Positions 1-10,425 are shown, counted from the stretch's first letter. The stretch: DNA of 64,000 nt from Listeria grayi DSM 20601 (GCF_000148995.1 NZ_GL538352.1:682001-746000); one strand, 5' to 3'. Program-made: numbers and translations. The notes: generated from the sequence alone by a model not told the origin.

Positions 1-485
1 CTGACACCCACTTCTACAGCATAATCAGCAAGCAGTGCTGCTTCTTTTAAAATCTGTAATTCTTCTGGTGTCTTGATCAGGCGGATCATTTGGATTTTTT
101 CTTCTGCATTGGCAAAGGCACTGTCTGGTAGAAGGGATTGAAGTATCTCGTAACGTTCTACAGTCATATGACCTTTTTCAACCGCTAAATTAGAGAGCGA
201 TGCACGGTTTTTTAATTGAGAAGTGATGATTTCCCAAGGGTTTTCAATGTCACTATAGCCATAAACCGGATGTGACCAGTCGCCGCCTTTGACGTCCTCG
301 ATCTCTAAACCAGGAACGAATAAAAATGGTTCTGCCTCTTGGAATACAGCTAGAGCCAGCACGCGTTCATGTGGTTCACTTACATAGCCGCTAAAATAAG
401 CGACATTTTCTGGATTGGTGATCAAGCAAGCATCGATGGCTTCCTCTGTCAGCCAATGTTGTAACACATCAATATTTTTTTCCAT
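1..485 (-). CDS. pepQ: X-Pro dipeptidase (M24 aminopeptidase P family), N-terminal part
   Basis: Reverse-strand gene cut by the left window edge; about 161 codons of the N-terminus are visible, starting at ATG 485-483 behind a GAAGGAAAG ribosome site. The protein opens MEKNIDVLQHWLTEEAIDAC and continues with segments such as TNPENVAYFSGY and IRLIKTPEEL. These are typical of the creatinase-like N-terminal domain of X-Pro dipeptidases and aminopeptidase P, and the last one marks the junction to the metal-binding pita-bread domain. The catalytic domain lies outside the window, so activity cannot be judged. The family hydrolyses Xaa-Pro dipeptides in the cytoplasm. It is divergent from ytkL, as in Listeria. 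The exact subfamily (PepQ versus YpdF-like) is uncertain. Confidence 0.85.
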   Translation of the reverse strand, partial: MEKNIDVLQHWLTEEAIDACLITNPENVAYFSGYVSEPHERVLALAVFQEAEPFLFVPGLEIEDVKGGDWSHPVYGYSDIENPWEIITSQLKNRASLSNLAVEKGHMTVERYEILQSLLPDSAFANAEEKIQMIRLIKTPEELQILKEAALLADYAVEVGV

Positions 486-667
486 GTCTAATCCTTCTTT
501 CCTTCAATTACTCTTCCTTATCATAACACGAAGCGACGGCTAGTTTAAAGAATAATGTTGAGTGGTACAAATAATGGAAAAGAGAACTGTTATATAGTAG
601 TTTATCAAAAAAAGTGATACAATAAAAAAGTAGAAAAAATTCAAGATGTAGGAAGGAAGTAAGAAAA

Positions 668-1351
668 ATGAAAATCACTTTTCATGGTCAATCTTGTCTA
701 AAAATCCAAACAAAAGGAATTGAAATTCTTGTTGATCCATTTATTTCCGGAAACGAAAAATGTGATTTGGAAGTAGAAGCGCAGCAACCTGATTTTATCT
801 TTGTCTCCCATGGACATGACGATCATGTCGGCGACACAGTAGCAATCGCAAAACAAAGCGGCGCAACGATTATTGCCAATGCAGACTTAGCAACTTTCTT
901 TTCATTGGAAGGGGCAGAAAATATCGCGCCGATGCATATTGGCGGCAAGCGGGAATTTCCGTTTGGAACAATCAAATTGACCCAAGCATTCCATGGGTCA
1001 CAAACGGTAAAAGACGGAAAAATCGTCAACCTAGGTTTTCCGACCGGGGCTGTTTTTACGCTAGAAGGAAAAAACATTTACTTTGCAGGTGATACAGGAA
1101 TATTCTCCGACATGAAACTGATTGGGCAACTGAATCCCTTGGATCTGGCGTTCTTGCCGATCGGTGACAATTTCACGATGGGACCAGAAGATGCGGCGCT
1201 GGCAGCAGAGTTTTTACAAGCTAAAACAGTTGTACCGATGCACTACAACACATTCCCGCTGATCAATCAAGATCCTGAAGCGTTTGTCGGTCTCCTTCCA
1301 GAAGGAGTTGCAGGAAAAGTGCTGGCGATCGGAGAAGGATTAGAATTATAA
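668..1351 (+). CDS. ytkL: UPF0173 metal-dependent hydrolase (metallo-beta-lactamase fold)
   Basis: 227 residues, full length for the UPF0173 family. The zinc-binding HGHDDH motif (HxHxDH) is at residues 48-53, a later AGDTG element supplies the bridging aspartate, and PMHYNTFP near residue 197 supplies the C-terminal histidine. It is therefore a metallo-beta-lactamase-fold hydrolase with an intact metal site. The natural substrate of the family is not established; a cytoplasmic phosphodiesterase or lactonase role is possible. ATG 668 follows a GGAAGG ribosome site. ytoI starts 25 bases downstream and nrnA follows, so the three probably form one operon, which hints at a role in nucleotide or signalling-nucleotide turnover (inference). 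Confidence 0.93.
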   Translation: MKITFHGQSCLKIQTKGIEILVDPFISGNEKCDLEVEAQQPDFIFVSHGHDDHVGDTVAIAKQSGATIIANADLATFFSLEGAENIAPMHIGGKREFPFGTIKLTQAFHGSQTVKDGKIVNLGFPTGAVFTLEGKNIYFAGDTGIFSDMKLIGQLNPLDLAFLPIGDNFTMGPEDAALAAEFLQAKTVVPMHYNTFPLINQDPEAFVGLLPEGVAGKVLAIGEGLEL

Positions 1352-1376
1352 ACTATCTAAAGAGCAGGTGTGAAAA

Positions 1377-2678
1377 ATGGCTACCAAGCATGAGCAAATC
1401 TTAAAATATATTGAAAATCTTGCGGTCGGGGAAAAAATCTCAGTACGAAAGATCGCAAAAAATCTTTCCGTTAGTGAAGGGACTGCCTACCGCGCGATCA
1501 AGGATGCGGAAATCATGGGCTACGTTTCAACAATCAAGCGTGTGGGAACCCTCCGGATCGAGCGCAAGCAAAAAGACAGCATTGAGAAACTGACATTTGC
1601 CGAGATCGTCAATATGATCGACGGACAAGTTCTCGGTGGGCGTGAAGGGCTGTATAAGTCGCTTAATAAATTCGTGATCGGTGCGATGACGGTAGAAGCA
1701 ATGGAACGCTACACGGAAGCAGATAACCTTTTGATCGTAGGGAATCGTGTGAGTGCCCATGAATTAGCGCTGAAACGCGGAGCAGCTGTTTTGATCACTG
1801 GTGGTTTCGACACCGAAGAAGCGGTCAAAAAACTAGCGGACGAAAAAGAACTGCCGATCTTGTCGACTTCTTATGATACGTTCACTGTAGCAACGATGAT
1901 CAATCGGGCGATCTATGACCAATTGATCAAAAAAGAAGTCGTGCTTGTCGAAGATATTTTGACGTCGCTTGAAAACACTGCTTATCTGACGACTGCCGAA
2001 AAAGTTTCTGATTGGCATGATAAAGAAGAAGCAACCGGTCACAGCCGTTTCCCGGTAGTCAATAAAGCGATGCGCTTAGTTGGCATGATTACTAGCAAAG
2101 ATATTTTAGATAAGAATATGACGGCTTCAATCGAGCGAGTGATGACGAAAAATCCGCTGACCGTTGGCGAGAAAATGAGTGTGGCTTCTGCTGCACATAT
2201 GATGATCTGGGAAGGAATCGAAGTCATTCCGGTTGTCAAAGATGATCTAACGCTAGTCGGTATCGTTAGCAGACAGGATATCTTGAAATCCATGCAGATG
2301 ATCCAGAAACAGCCACAAGTCGGGGAAACGATCGACGATACGATCGCGAACCAGCTGTTTGAAAAAGAAGACGGTTTTTATGAATTTCAAGTTTCTCCGC
2401 AAATGACGAACTCGTTAGGCACACTTTCTTATGGCGTTTCTGCCCAAGTAGTCGGCGAAGTTGTCCAACAAAAATTGATGGCACTCAAAAAGCGGAATGT
2501 GGCTATTGAAAATATCAATATGTATTTCTTAAAACCTATCCAGATGGATGCGCAGCTGCAAGTCCAGCCACGAATTTTGGAAATGGGAAGAAAATCTGCT
2601 AAATTAGATGTAGAATTATATTTAGAAGGCATTCTGACAGGAAAAGCAATCGTCACCTGTCAAATGATGGAACGATAG
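1377..2678 (+). CDS. ytoI: DRTGG/CBS/hotdog domain regulator, YtoI family
   Basis: 433 residues with four modules in order. A helix-turn-helix lies at about residues 1-65 (VRKIAKNLSVSEGTAYRAIK). A DRTGG domain spans about 75-185, two CBS motifs about 190-310 (including RFPVVNKAMRLVGMITSKD and VIPVVKDDLTLVGIVSRQD), and a MaoC/4HBT-like hotdog domain the last 110 residues. CBS pairs usually bind adenine nucleotides and the HTH suggests DNA binding, so this looks like a ligand-sensing transcription regulator, but the regulon and ligand are unknown. It lies between ytkL and nrnA with gaps of about 25 bases; co-transcription with nrnA suggests a link to nucleotide signalling (inference). Confidence 0.93.
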   Translation: MATKHEQILKYIENLAVGEKISVRKIAKNLSVSEGTAYRAIKDAEIMGYVSTIKRVGTLRIERKQKDSIEKLTFAEIVNMIDGQVLGGREGLYKSLNKFVIGAMTVEAMERYTEADNLLIVGNRVSAHELALKRGAAVLITGGFDTEEAVKKLADEKELPILSTSYDTFTVATMINRAIYDQLIKKEVVLVEDILTSLENTAYLTTAEKVSDWHDKEEATGHSRFPVVNKAMRLVGMITSKDILDKNMTASIERVMTKNPLTVGEKMSVASAAHMMIWEGIEVIPVVKDDLTLVGIVSRQDILKSMQMIQKQPQVGETIDDTIANQLFEKEDGFYEFQVSPQMTNSLGTLSYGVSAQVVGEVVQQKLMALKKRNVAIENINMYFLKPIQMDAQLQVQPRILEMGRKSAKLDVELYLEGILTGKAIVTCQMMER

Positions 2679-2702
2679 CATACAAGAGTAGGGGTATCTG
2701 TA

Positions 2703-3644
2703 ATGAAAACAAAAATTTTAGAAGCAATAAAGCAATATGATGTCATTATTTTGCATAGGCATGTAAGACCAGACCCAGATGCATACGGATCGCAAATGGG
2801 ACTTGCGGAAATTATTCGCGCCAGTTTTCCGGGAAAAGAAGTTTACTCCGTGGGGCAGCCAGAAGAATCGCTTCGTTTCCTAGGTGAGGTCGATACGATC
2901 GCCGATGAGAAATATCAAGATGCGTTGGTTATCGTTTGTGATACTGCCAATGAAGAACGGGTTTCCGACCGGCGCTATACTAGCGGAAAACAACTTATCA
3001 AAATCGATCATCATCCCAATGATGATCCATACGGTGATTTGCTTTGGGTAGACACAGCAGCTTCTTCTTGCAGTGAAATGATTGTCGACTTTTATGAAAC
3101 TTTCGCCGCGGAATTGACGCTGAGTACTACCGCGGCTCGCCTGCTTTATGCAGGGATCGTTGGCGATACCGGACGCTTTTTATATCCGAGTACGACCGAG
3201 AAAACGCTGCGTTTGGCTGCGAAATTGGTCAGCTTTCCATTTGACCGCTCCGCTATTTATGAGCGCCTATATGAACTACCGCGGCCGATCATTCAATTGT
3301 CCGGCTATGTGCTGGAACATTTCGAAATGGATGAATATGGGGCGGCGACAGTATATTTGGATGATGCATTATTACAAAAATATGCCGTTGATCCACGCCG
3401 AGCCTCGGCACTCGTGTCCATACTGGAAAATGTCGAGGGAATCCGCGCTTGGATCTTATTCATCCAAGAAGGCGAGTTTATTCGGGCCCGCCTTCGTTCT
3501 AAAGGACCGGTTATCAATGAACTGGCGAAAGAATATCATGGCGGAGGTCATCCGCTAGCATCCGGTGCGACGATTCATAGCCCATCAGAAGTAGAAGCAA
3601 TGACAAGAAAACTTTCTTTATTATGTCAAAACTATTCCAAATAA
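2703..3644 (+). CDS. nrnA: Bifunctional oligoribonuclease / pAp phosphatase NrnA (DHH-DHHA1)
   Basis: 313 residues, the normal length. The DHH phosphoesterase motifs are complete: HRHVRPDPDAYGSQ at about 18-31, VCDTAN near 80, DHHPNDD near 107, and the DHHA1 motif GGGHPLASGA near 280-290. NrnA family enzymes degrade 2-5-nt RNAs from the 5' end, hydrolyse pAp to AMP, and in several Firmicutes cleave pApA, the product of c-di-AMP hydrolysis. All metal-binding Asp/His positions are visible. ATG 2703 follows an AGTAGGGG site. It is the last gene of the ytkL-ytoI-nrnA run. Confidence 0.94.
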   Translation: MKTKILEAIKQYDVIILHRHVRPDPDAYGSQMGLAEIIRASFPGKEVYSVGQPEESLRFLGEVDTIADEKYQDALVIVCDTANEERVSDRRYTSGKQLIKIDHHPNDDPYGDLLWVDTAASSCSEMIVDFYETFAAELTLSTTAARLLYAGIVGDTGRFLYPSTTEKTLRLAAKLVSFPFDRSAIYERLYELPRPIIQLSGYVLEHFEMDEYGAATVYLDDALLQKYAVDPRRASALVSILENVEGIRAWILFIQEGEFIRARLRSKGPVINELAKEYHGGGHPLASGATIHSPSEVEAMTRKLSLLCQNYSK

Positions 3645-3646
3645 GT

Positions 3647-3679
3647 GAGAGCGGCTCTTCCAATAGAAGAGTCGCTCTC
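3647..3679 (+). terminator. Strong hairpin after nrnA, probable terminator without adjacent U-tract
   Basis: GAGAGCGGCTCTTC and GAAGAGTCGCTCTC form a 14-bp stem with one G-U wobble around a CAATA loop, starting three bases after the nrnA stop. No T-run follows directly; a T-rich stretch begins about 18 bases further on. It may stop or stabilise the nrnA transcript. Confidence 0.45.
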
Positions 3680-3697
3680 GTATAAATGCGAACGTAC

Positions 3698-3726
3698 TTT
3701 CTTTTTTTTGGCTGAACCGATATAAT
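3698..3726 (+). promoter_or_regulatory. Predicted sigma-A promoter of dnaE
   Basis: Consensus -10 TATAAT at 3721-3726 with a weak -35 (TTTCTT, 3698-3703) 17 bases upstream. It lies 33 bases before the dnaE start. The -35 match is poor, so only the -10 is convincing. Confidence 0.45.
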
Positions 3727-3758
3727 AAAAGAAAAAGGCCGAGAAAGGAGTTTCGATA

Positions 3759-6700
3759 ATGGGATTTGTACATCTCCAAGTAAAAAGTGCATTTGATCTG
3801 CTTTCCAGCACAGCCTCGCTTGACGCACTCATTGCGAAGGCAAAAGCGTGTGGATTCGATTCTCTAGCGATCACAGATAAAAATGCCTTATATGGGGCAG
3901 TGAATTTTTATGAAAAATGTCAGGCTGCTCAAATTAAACCGATTATCGGAATGACCGTTTCCGTTTATGGCTATATCGATACGACACGTTCTTATGAGTT
4001 GCTTTTACTAGCTGAAACTACTGCGGGCTATCAGAACCTGCTTAAAATAGCGAGTGCCATTCAAACTCAAGATGAAAAAGTCCTGCCGCTCAATTGGTTG
4101 AAAGCTTATGGAAAAGGATTGATCGCGATTTCTCCTGGAGCGACAGGCGAAGTGGAGCATCTGCTGATGGATAGTTCTCCTGAGAGTGCTGCTGAAGTAA
4201 CAGCATACTGGCAGTCGATCTTTTCACAGGATTCTTTTTTCTTATCGATCCAAGCGGAGAACCCGCGTTTGAAAGAAGCTGTCCAGAACTTCAGTAGCGC
4301 GCAAGAAATCGATGTTGTCCTTACTAAAGATGTCCAATATCTGGATGCAGGAGACGTTCGTGCGCAGGAAGTGTTGATGGCGATCCGCGATAATCGAACC
4401 GTTGATTACGAAAAGTTGCCGCTTGCCGGACCGAATTTTCTTGCTTCCGCTGATGAAATGGCAGCAAGCCTGACTACTGACTTTGAGCAACAAGCTTATG
4501 AACAAACGGCGAAGATCGCAGCAAGATGTCAAGTTGTAATCCCAATGGGGCTGCAGCTGCTACCGCGTTTCCCGCTGAGGTCAGGCAGCAATGCCAGTGC
4601 GGAATTAGAAAAGTTGGCGCTGGCAGGATTGCAAGAAAGAAATGTTGCAAGAGACAAACGGTATTTAGACCGGTTGCATTACGAGCTGGATGTTATTACG
4701 AAAATGGGATTTCAAGACTATTTTCTGATCGTTTGGGACGTCATGCGTTTCGCCAGAGAAGTAGGGATCCTCACCGGACCAGGGCGTGGTTCTGCCGCAG
4801 GATCACTGGTTTCTTATGCTCTTCGGATCACGGATGTGGATCCGATCGCTTATCGTCTGCTGTTTGAACGTTTCTTAAACCCGGAGCGTGTAACGATGCC
4901 GGATATCGATCTGGATTTCCCAGATAACCGCCGCGATGAAGTCATTCGCTATGTCGTCGATAAATACGGCGCAGATCATGTTGCTCAGATCGGAACGTTC
5001 GGGACATTAGCTGCAAAAGCGGCGATCCGCGACACGGCAAGAACGTTTGGATTGAATGCAGTGCTACTTTCCGAATGGTCGAAAATGATCCCTAGTCAAC
5101 TTGGGATAACATTAAAAGCAGCGCGTGAACAGAATCCGCGGTTAAACAGTCATATCCATTCTTCCCATGTCAATGAGATGATCTGGGAGATCGCAGAGAA
5201 ATTGGAGGGACTGCCGCGCCATATCTCCACACATGCTGCCGGAATCGTTATCAACGATGAACCGCTCGTTACCTATACACCCGTTCAGTCGGGAAGTGGA
5301 GATGCACGTTTGACGCAATATGCGATGGGCGAGCTAGAACGTATCGGTCTTTTGAAAATGGACTTTTTAGGACTGCGGAATCTCAGCTTGTTGGATCGGA
5401 TCTTGAAAATCGTCAATTATAACCGTACGAAGCCGCTCACGCTAGCGGATATTCCACTGGAGGACAAGGCGACGCTGAATCTTTTTCAAAAAGGAGACAC
5501 AACCGGAGTCTTTCAATTCGAGTCAAGTGGGATTCGGCGTGTCCTTCGCAAACTGAAGCCGACTTCTTTTGAAGATATCGTTGCGGTCGATGCCCTGTAT
5601 CGTCCCGGTCCAATGGAACAGATCGATACTTTCATTGCCCGCAAGCATGGGGAAGAAAAGATCGTTTATCCGCATGAGGATCTGAAGCAGATCTTAGATG
5701 TCACGTATGGTGTTATCGTTTACCAAGAACAAATCATTCAAGTAGCGAACCGGATGGCTGGTTTCTCGCTAGGAGAGGCAGATATCCTTCGCCGTGCAGT
5801 GAGCAAGAAAAAGCGGGAAGTTTTAGACGGTTTTCGCAAACAATTTGTCTCCGGCGCGAATGCAAATGGTTATGCGGAGACGACTGCCAATGAAGTGTAT
5901 GATCTGATCGTTCGTTTTGCCAATTACGGCTTCAACCGCAGTCATGCTGCTGCGTATTCCAAGATCGCTTTCCAACTAGCTTATTTAAAAGCGCATTATC
6001 CAGCAGCTTTTATGTCCTCTCTATTGAGTTCTGTATTTGGGAACGATGAGAAAATCGCCCAGTACGTAACGGAAGCGAAAAACTATGGAATCGAAATGCT
6101 TGCGCCAAGCGTCAATAAAAGTGGCTATTATTTCCAAGTAGAACAGGAGAACAAGATCCGCTATAGCTTGCGTATCATTCGAAAAGTGCCGAATAAATTT
6201 ATTTTAGAGCTCTTGAATGTCAGAAAACAAGGGGGCCCGTTTGCGGATTTCTTCGATTTCTGTGAGCGTATGCCAAATAATATGCTGACCCACCAAGTTT
6301 TAGAAGCGCTGATCTATGCTGGAGCATTTGACGAATTCGGTAAAGATAGAGCGGTCCTTATGGCTTCTATTGAGACAGGACTCCAATATACAGATCTTTT
6401 CGGTGAATCGGAAGCAGGAATGAATCTCTTTGCTACAGAAGATTCTTTCTTAAAGTCGATGAAGCCGAAATATCGGGAAGCGGATCCGATGCCGATGGAT
6501 ACAAAACTAGATAAAGAAAAAGAGTTTACCGGTCAATACGTTTCCGCACATCCTGTTACTTCCTATCAACAAGTAGCGCAGACACTTGCGGTTACAGAAC
6601 TTGCTGATGTGACGAATGGAAATTCTTACGCCATTGCAGTGTATGTACATCAAATCAAGACGGTTCGCACGAAAAAAGGGTCGCAGATGTGCTTTTTAAC

Positions 6701-7091
6701 CATCAGTGATGCCTCCAAGGAATTTCGGGCTGTGGTTTTTCCAGAAGTATATGCAAAGGCGCAAGCAATTATCCAAAAAGGTGCGATCTTGCTGCTGAAA
6801 GTAAAAGTAGAGGATCGTAACGGGGAGATGCAAGCTGTTGTGAACAGTATCCAAGATATGAAAACACTCGAGCCTGCCAAACGGCTTTTTTTGAAAATCG
6901 CCACAGCTGAAGAACTGAATATGGTCAAAAAGATCTTACTTCAAAATGCCGGTGACCATGCCGTTATCGTTTATCATGCCGGGGAAAAGCAGACGCTACA
7001 ACTGCAAAATAAATTCTCCGTAAACGGCTCGGACAACTTGCTGCACCAATTAAAACAGACGTTAGGTACCGAAAATGTCGTTTGGAAATAA
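3759..7091 (+). CDS. dnaE: DNA polymerase III alpha subunit, DnaE type
   Basis: 1110 residues, the length of Firmicute DnaE, the second C-family replicase beside PolC, used in primer extension on the lagging strand. N-terminal PHP domain at about 1-280; polymerase palm with GPGRGSAAGS near 342 and the catalytic PDIDLDFPD near 381-389; fingers, helix-hairpin-helix and a C-terminal OB domain (RTKKGSQMCFLTISD near residue 970). The PHP metal motif is degenerate: the opening is HLQVKS where active PHP domains carry an HxH motif, so proofreading by this domain is unlikely. ATG 3759 follows GAGAAAGGAG. It stands alone between the nrnA hairpin and the accD promoter. Confidence 0.97.
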   Translation: MGFVHLQVKSAFDLLSSTASLDALIAKAKACGFDSLAITDKNALYGAVNFYEKCQAAQIKPIIGMTVSVYGYIDTTRSYELLLLAETTAGYQNLLKIASAIQTQDEKVLPLNWLKAYGKGLIAISPGATGEVEHLLMDSSPESAAEVTAYWQSIFSQDSFFLSIQAENPRLKEAVQNFSSAQEIDVVLTKDVQYLDAGDVRAQEVLMAIRDNRTVDYEKLPLAGPNFLASADEMAASLTTDFEQQAYEQTAKIAARCQVVIPMGLQLLPRFPLRSGSNASAELEKLALAGLQERNVARDKRYLDRLHYELDVITKMGFQDYFLIVWDVMRFAREVGILTGPGRGSAAGSLVSYALRITDVDPIAYRLLFERFLNPERVTMPDIDLDFPDNRRDEVIRYVVDKYGADHVAQIGTFGTLAAKAAIRDTARTFGLNAVLLSEWSKMIPSQLGITLKAAREQNPRLNSHIHSSHVNEMIWEIAEKLEGLPRHISTHAAGIVINDEPLVTYTPVQSGSGDARLTQYAMGELERIGLLKMDFLGLRNLSLLDRILKIVNYNRTKPLTLADIPLEDKATLNLFQKGDTTGVFQFESSGIRRVLRKLKPTSFEDIVAVDALYRPGPMEQIDTFIARKHGEEKIVYPHEDLKQILDVTYGVIVYQEQIIQVANRMAGFSLGEADILRRAVSKKKREVLDGFRKQFVSGANANGYAETTANEVYDLIVRFANYGFNRSHAAAYSKIAFQLAYLKAHYPAAFMSSLLSSVFGNDEKIAQYVTEAKNYGIEMLAPSVNKSGYYFQVEQENKIRYSLRIIRKVPNKFILELLNVRKQGGPFADFFDFCERMPNNMLTHQVLEALIYAGAFDEFGKDRAVLMASIETGLQYTDLFGESEAGMNLFATEDSFLKSMKPKYREADPMPMDTKLDKEKEFTGQYVSAHPVTSYQQVAQTLAVTELADVTNGNSYAIAVYVHQIKTVRTKKGSQMCFLTISDASKEFRAVVFPEVYAKAQAIIQKGAILLLKVKVEDRNGEMQAVVNSIQDMKTLEPAKRLFLKIATAEELNMVKKILLQNAGDHAVIVYHAGEKQTLQLQNKFSVNGSDNLLHQLKQTLGTENVVWK

Positions 7092-7121
7092 GGTTTAAAT
7101 TTCCTATCTTTCCAAAAAGTA

Positions 7122-7130
7122 TGGTATAGT
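7122..7130 (+). promoter_or_regulatory. Extended -10 promoter upstream of accDA
   Basis: TGGTATAGT is an extended -10 element 31 bases after dnaE. No good -35 is visible. If used, it gives accD a leader of about 220 nt. Confidence 0.45.
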
Positions 7131-7137
7131 GTAGAAT

Positions 7138-7355
7138 GGAATTTATTTGTTAAGAATCTTTTTCTTTATCTTTCGGCGGGATGGCGGTTGTTCATTTCTG
7201 AGGAGAAGAGCTGGTATTGGTGCGAGCACCAAGCAAGACCTTTTCATGCAGAAGGAAGGCACTGTTGTCTCGCTGAGATCAGTTTTTGTTTGAAAAAGTA
7301 TCATGCACTTATTAGATTTAAAATTATAGAAAGCGTAATGGGGAGGTTTTTTTCC
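7138..7355 (+). promoter_or_regulatory. Long untranslated leader of accDA with a hairpin
   Basis: About 220 bases separate the putative promoter from the accD start. The stretch contains a perfect hairpin TTGGTG-CGAG-CACCAA at 7217-7232 and a GC-richer segment around 7175-7280 unlike ordinary spacer DNA. The accD reading frame stays open upstream to 7188, but the predicted peptide has no family match and lacks a ribosome site, so I treat the region as leader. No T-box or known riboswitch core was recognised. Confidence 0.35.
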
Positions 7356-8240
7356 TTGTTAGGAGATTTGTTTACAAAACCGAAAAAAAGGAAGTATGCA
7401 AGTGTGTCAGCTAGTGGGGCCAAGACAGAAGTACCAGAAGGCATCATGACAAAATGTCCCGACTGTAAGAAAATCATGTACACCAAAGAACTGCAAAAAA
7501 ACAAAATGGTATGCAGCCATTGTGGATATCATCATCCAATAGGGGCAATGGCTCGTATCGAGATGCTCGTTGATGAAGGTTCTTTTCAAGCGCTGGATGC
7601 AGATCTTACGACTGCTAACCCGCTTGGGTTTGACGATTATATGGATCGCATCGAGAAAGATAAGAAGAAAACCGGATTGAACGAAGCAATCGTGACTGGA
7701 CATGCCAAACTTGATGGCGTTCCATTTGTTGTTGCTGTCATGGATTCCAGATTCCGGATGGCAAGCATGGGATCTGTCGTAGGTGAAAAGATTCTTCGTG
7801 CTGTGGAAGAAGCAGATCGGACCAAAGAAGCATTCATTATTTTCACCGCTTCAGGTGGTGCCAGAATGCAAGAAGGAATGATCTCGCTGATGCAAATGGC
7901 GAAAACTTCTGCTGCCTTCAAACGCTTCAGCAATCATGGCGGACTTGCGATCACGGTTATGACGCACCCGACAACTGGCGGAGTCTCTGCTAGTTTTGCT
8001 TCCCTTGGTGATTTTAACTTTGCTGAGCCAAAAGCATTGATCGGCTTTGCAGGACGCCGAGTAATCGAACAGACTGTTCGCGAAGAGTTACCAGAAGACT
8101 TTCAAACTGCTGAATTTTTATTGAAACATGGACAGTTGGATGATGTTATTTCTAGACTCGATATGAACGAGAAGCTGGCATTCATTTTGCAAGTCCATGC
8201 TCCAAAGAATGAGGAAGTAGGTGAACAGGATGGCGAGTGA
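7356..8240 (+). CDS. accD: Acetyl-CoA carboxylase carboxyltransferase subunit beta
   Basis: 294 residues from TTG 7356, which has GGGAGG 9 bases upstream and gives the expected N-terminus [16 protein letters not shown] 7338 and an upstream start at 7188 are in frame but misplaced relative to the ribosome site. A Cys4 zinc ribbon lies at residues 34, 37, 53 and 56 (CPDC...CSHC), followed by the crotonase-fold carboxyltransferase domain with [12 protein letters not shown]. With AccA it transfers the carboxyl group from carboxybiotin to acetyl-CoA, the committed step of fatty acid synthesis. It overlaps accA by 11 bases, consistent with coupled translation of the two subunits. Confidence 0.95.
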   Translation: MLGDLFTKPKKRKYASVSASGAKTEVPEGIMTKCPDCKKIMYTKELQKNKMVCSHCGYHHPIGAMARIEMLVDEGSFQALDADLTTANPLGFDDYMDRIEKDKKKTGLNEAIVTGHAKLDGVPFVVAVMDSRFRMASMGSVVGEKILRAVEEADRTKEAFIIFTASGGARMQEGMISLMQMAKTSAAFKRFSNHGGLAITVMTHPTTGGVSASFASLGDFNFAEPKALIGFAGRRVIEQTVREELPEDFQTAEFLLKHGQLDDVISRLDMNEKLAFILQVHAPKNEEVGEQDGE

Positions 8241-9186
8241 ATTAGAATTTGAAAAACCGATACTCGAACTCAAAGAGAAGATCACCGATTTAAAAGAGTA
8301 TAATGAAAATGCGGAAGTGGATTTGACCCGCGAGATCGAAAAGCTGGAAAAACGTCTGGCTAAGCTAGAAACAGATATCTATGACAACATGACAGCTTGG
8401 GACAAATTCCAAGTAGCGAGACATCCTGAACGCCCGACTACGCTAGACTATATCCCTTATCTGTTTGATAATTTCATGGAGCTGCATGGTGACCGGGCCT
8501 ATGGTGATGATGCGGCTATCGTTGGCGGTATCGCGACCTTTAAAGGCACACCGGTAACCGTTATTGGTCACCAACGCGGGAAAGATACTAAAGATAATCT
8601 TGTCCGCAATTTCGGGATGCCACATCCCGAAGGCTTCCGCAAAGCACTTCGCTTGATGAAACAAGCGGATAAATTTGGTCGCCCGATCATTTGTTTTATC
8701 GATACTAAGGGTGCTTATCCGGGTCGAGCTGCCGAAGAACGCGGCCAAAGTGAAGCAATCGCACGGAACCTATATGAAATGAGCGACATGAAAGTGCCGA
8801 TCATTTCCATCGTTATTGGGGAAGGCGGAAGTGGCGGGGCGCTGGCACTAGGTGTCGGCAACCAGATCTTTATGCTAGAGAATGCGGTCTTTTCCGTTAT
8901 TTCTCCAGAAGGCGCTGCAGCGATCCTTTGGAAAGATGCGAGCAAAGCCCAAAAAGCGGCAGAATCTATGAAGATCACGGCCGATGATCTATATGAACTG
9001 CAGATCACGGATGGTATTATCCCAGAAGTGAAAGGCGGCGCGCATCGCGATTTAGAGGAACAAGCGAAAGCAATCAAAAAAACACTGAGCAAAGCGCTTC
9101 ATACATTGACAGCTCTTTCAGAGGAGCAATTGGTGGAACAGCGTTATAATAAATTCAAAAAAATCGGCGTCTATGAAGTCGAATAA
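8230..9186 (+). CDS. accA: Acetyl-CoA carboxylase carboxyltransferase subunit alpha
   Basis: 318 residues from ATG 8230 ([12 protein letters not shown]), the usual Listeria length; an in-frame GTG at 8221 lies inside the ribosome site. N-terminal coiled-coil helix (about 1-50), then the crotonase-fold domain with [20 protein letters not shown] and the oxyanion-hole glycines [15 protein letters not shown] near residue 196. It forms the alpha2beta2 carboxyltransferase with AccD. It starts inside the end of accD, so the two are translationally coupled, and the unit ends at a strong terminator. Confidence 0.97.
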   Translation: MASELEFEKPILELKEKITDLKEYNENAEVDLTREIEKLEKRLAKLETDIYDNMTAWDKFQVARHPERPTTLDYIPYLFDNFMELHGDRAYGDDAAIVGGIATFKGTPVTVIGHQRGKDTKDNLVRNFGMPHPEGFRKALRLMKQADKFGRPIICFIDTKGAYPGRAAEERGQSEAIARNLYEMSDMKVPIISIVIGEGGSGGALALGVGNQIFMLENAVFSVISPEGAAAILWKDASKAQKAAESMKITADDLYELQITDGIIPEVKGGAHRDLEEQAKAIKKTLSKALHTLTALSEEQLVEQRYNKFKKIGVYEVE

Positions 9187-9194
9187 ATAACAAT

Positions 9195-9239
9195 GAGGGA
9201 AGAAACGCCTAGATTCGCAGTTCTTCCCTCGTTTTTTTT
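9195..9239 (+). terminator. Intrinsic terminator of accDA
   Basis: GAGGGAAGAA and TTCTTCCCTC form a perfect 10-bp stem followed by G and eight T. Confidence 0.93.
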
Positions 9240-9297
9240 GTAATTAGTGAAATATTTTTCAAAGTCACGAGAAGGTAGACCAATTCCCGGACGCCCT

Positions 9298-9316
9298 AAT
9301 GAAAAACGTTTTCATT
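9298..9316 (+). promoter_or_regulatory. Cre-like inverted repeat upstream of pfkA
   Basis: AATGAAAA-ACG-TTTTCATT is a perfect 8-bp inverted repeat with a 3-base spacer, about 70-85 bases upstream of the predicted pfkA -35. It resembles the CcpA cre consensus TGNAANCGNNNNCA but carries one extra A, so it is out of register with the canonical 14-mer. Confidence 0.35.
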
Positions 9317-9382
9317 GTCTATTCCAATCATCCAGAATAGGAATAAAAGTAGAAAACATTTGAAAAAACGCCGGAATCCTGC

Positions 9383-9411
9383 TTTCCATTTACATTGTTT
9401 TCATGTAAAAT
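9383..9411 (+). promoter_or_regulatory. Predicted promoter of pfkA
   Basis: TTTCCA (9383-9388), 17-base spacer, TAAAAT (9406-9411); 50 bases upstream of the pfkA start. Moderate matches in both boxes. Confidence 0.45.
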
Positions 9412-9427
9412 GAAATACGAAGAATGA

Positions 9428-10420
<993 letters not shown>

Positions 10421-10425
10421 GACAG

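Noticed and set aside
7188-7355. Upstream extension of accD giving a 350-residue protein
   Set aside because: The extra residues have no family similarity, no ribosome site precedes 7188, and TTG 7356 has a well-placed GGGAGG and yields the expected 294-residue AccD.
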